A stretch of DNA of 64,000 nt. Source: Haladaptatus paucihalophilus DX253. Lineage in GTDB: Archaea; Halobacteriota; Halobacteria; Halobacteriales; Haladaptataceae. This document shows, piece after piece, positions 63,615 to 64,000 of the stretch. Position 1 is the first letter of the stretch, and each line of letters starts with the position of its first letter. Where the stretch lies: NCBI RefSeq assembly GCF_000376445.1, contig NZ_AQXI01000001.1:1458962-1522961 (forward strand), written 5' to 3'. The notes under the pieces were generated by a model. The model was not told the origin of the DNA and made no database searches. It saw only the letters and a program-made list of their open reading frames with translations. The position numbers were made by a program, and so were the translations under genes.

Positions 63615-63823
63615 GCTCCCTCCTCGATGCCGGTGCCCCACGCGCGGTTCGCAAACAGCGTGAAGACGAGCGACACCACGATCATCCAACCGATGTGCCA
63701 CCAGAGCCACACCGGCAACCCGTACGCGACCCGCCCGTCGCCCCAGAGGAACCACGGGATGGTGAGCGCGATGAGCACCGCGAACACGACCGCCCAACCG
63801 ATTCGCCCGAGATTGCTAATCAT
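63611..63823 (-). CDS. DUF3311 membrane protein
   Basis: A 70-residue protein with two membrane helices (about 4-24 and 40-60) and the family segment IPWFLWGDGRVAYGLPVWLWWHIGW. DUF3311 proteins are encoded directly before SSS symporters in many archaea and bacteria and probably assist or regulate them. The start ATG is preceded by a TTATC-type box about 27 bases upstream. Its stop overlaps the symporter ATG by four bases, implying translational coupling. Confidence 0.87.
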   Translation of the reverse strand: MISNLGRIGWAVVFAVLIALTIPWFLWGDGRVAYGLPVWLWWHIGWMIVVSLVFTLFANRAWGTGIEEGA

Positions 63824-64000
63824 TATCCGAACGTATGAACCGACGGTGATAAGAGTTGCCAAAAATGTTCGGAGGTCGATTTCGAAGAGAATTCCTCTTC
63901 GAAACTCGGGTTCGTACCCGTCCCGTTGATGCGGTTTCGACGGAATGAAATCGAGACGGGGAACGAGCGTTGCAGGGAGAACAACCACTAAAGCCGTCGG

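Overview
The window is chromosomal DNA from a haloarchaeon (class Halobacteria; a Haladaptatus-like genus is possible but not proven). The evidence is the strongly acidic proteins, high GC with C/G-ending codons, many genes with a TATA-like box about 26-27 bases before the start codon (leaderless transcripts), and lineage markers: a CetZ tubulin-like protein, a SAMP1-type ubiquitin-like protein, archaeal GatD, coenzyme F420 genes, an FxsA protein, an HFX_2341-type regulator and short haloarchaea-specific families. Genes lie on both strands in short operons. One tRNA (Ile-GAT) is present. I saw no rRNA, CRISPR array or intact insertion sequence.

Layout. 1-9.1 kb: zinc-type dehydrogenase, MoaB with a histidine-rich leader, TrmB regulator, DUF255/thioredoxin-like protein, two strong hairpins, a frameshifted small membrane protein, creatininase-family protein, cyclophilin, small membrane proteins, cytochrome P450. 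9.3-17.1 kb: tRNA-Ile, FxsA, carB, a Tat-secreted protein of unknown function, an SDR-like protein, then carA divergent from an Lrp regulator around a perfect palindrome. 17.1-24.5 kb: PHP phosphoesterase, lipid/diacylglycerol kinase-like protein, CBS protein, DMT exporter, and purine genes purQ, purS, purC with a PurU-like deformylase. 24.6-28.0 kb: coenzyme F420 genes cofH, cofG and cofC, with a signal peptidase remnant between the last two. 28.1-31.2 kb: CetZ overlapping a type I membrane protein, then an SDR. 31.3-38.7 kb: thymidylate kinase, haloarchaeal membrane proteins, a Gly/Asn-rich secreted protein with an ArsR-like regulator, gatD, an acetyltransferase, SAMP1. 39.1-45.8 kb: an ion-transport block of a K+ channel with an RCK domain, an HPP-UspA fusion and two tandem ClC proteins. 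45.8-49.1 kb: uridine phosphorylase, an AT-rich islet with a lipoprotein and a truncated regulator, DUF5812, and a type I IPP isomerase homologue lacking the usual catalytic cysteine.

49.2-57.4 kb is a self-contained sugar-acid module: a galactonate/gluconate dehydratase, a four-gene ABC importer, a zinc dehydrogenase and a divergent IclR regulator. It looks compositionally different from the flanks (GATC tetramers are dense here and rare in carB), and two copies of a 17-base imperfect palindrome in the control region are candidate IclR operators. 57.5-64 kb: acetyltransferase, pdxS, a second DUF1405 protein, a minisatellite, a small HTH protein, a CARF-like regulator, an 811-base structured non-coding stretch and a sodium:solute symporter with its DUF3311 partner.

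Most genes are housekeeping. The best candidates for something under-described are the CetZ/membrane-protein pair, the twin hairpins at 4.5 kb, the IclR palindromes, the decayed genes (signal peptidase, HTH regulator, small membrane protein), and three tandem repeats, two of which begin at the stop codon of an acetyltransferase gene.
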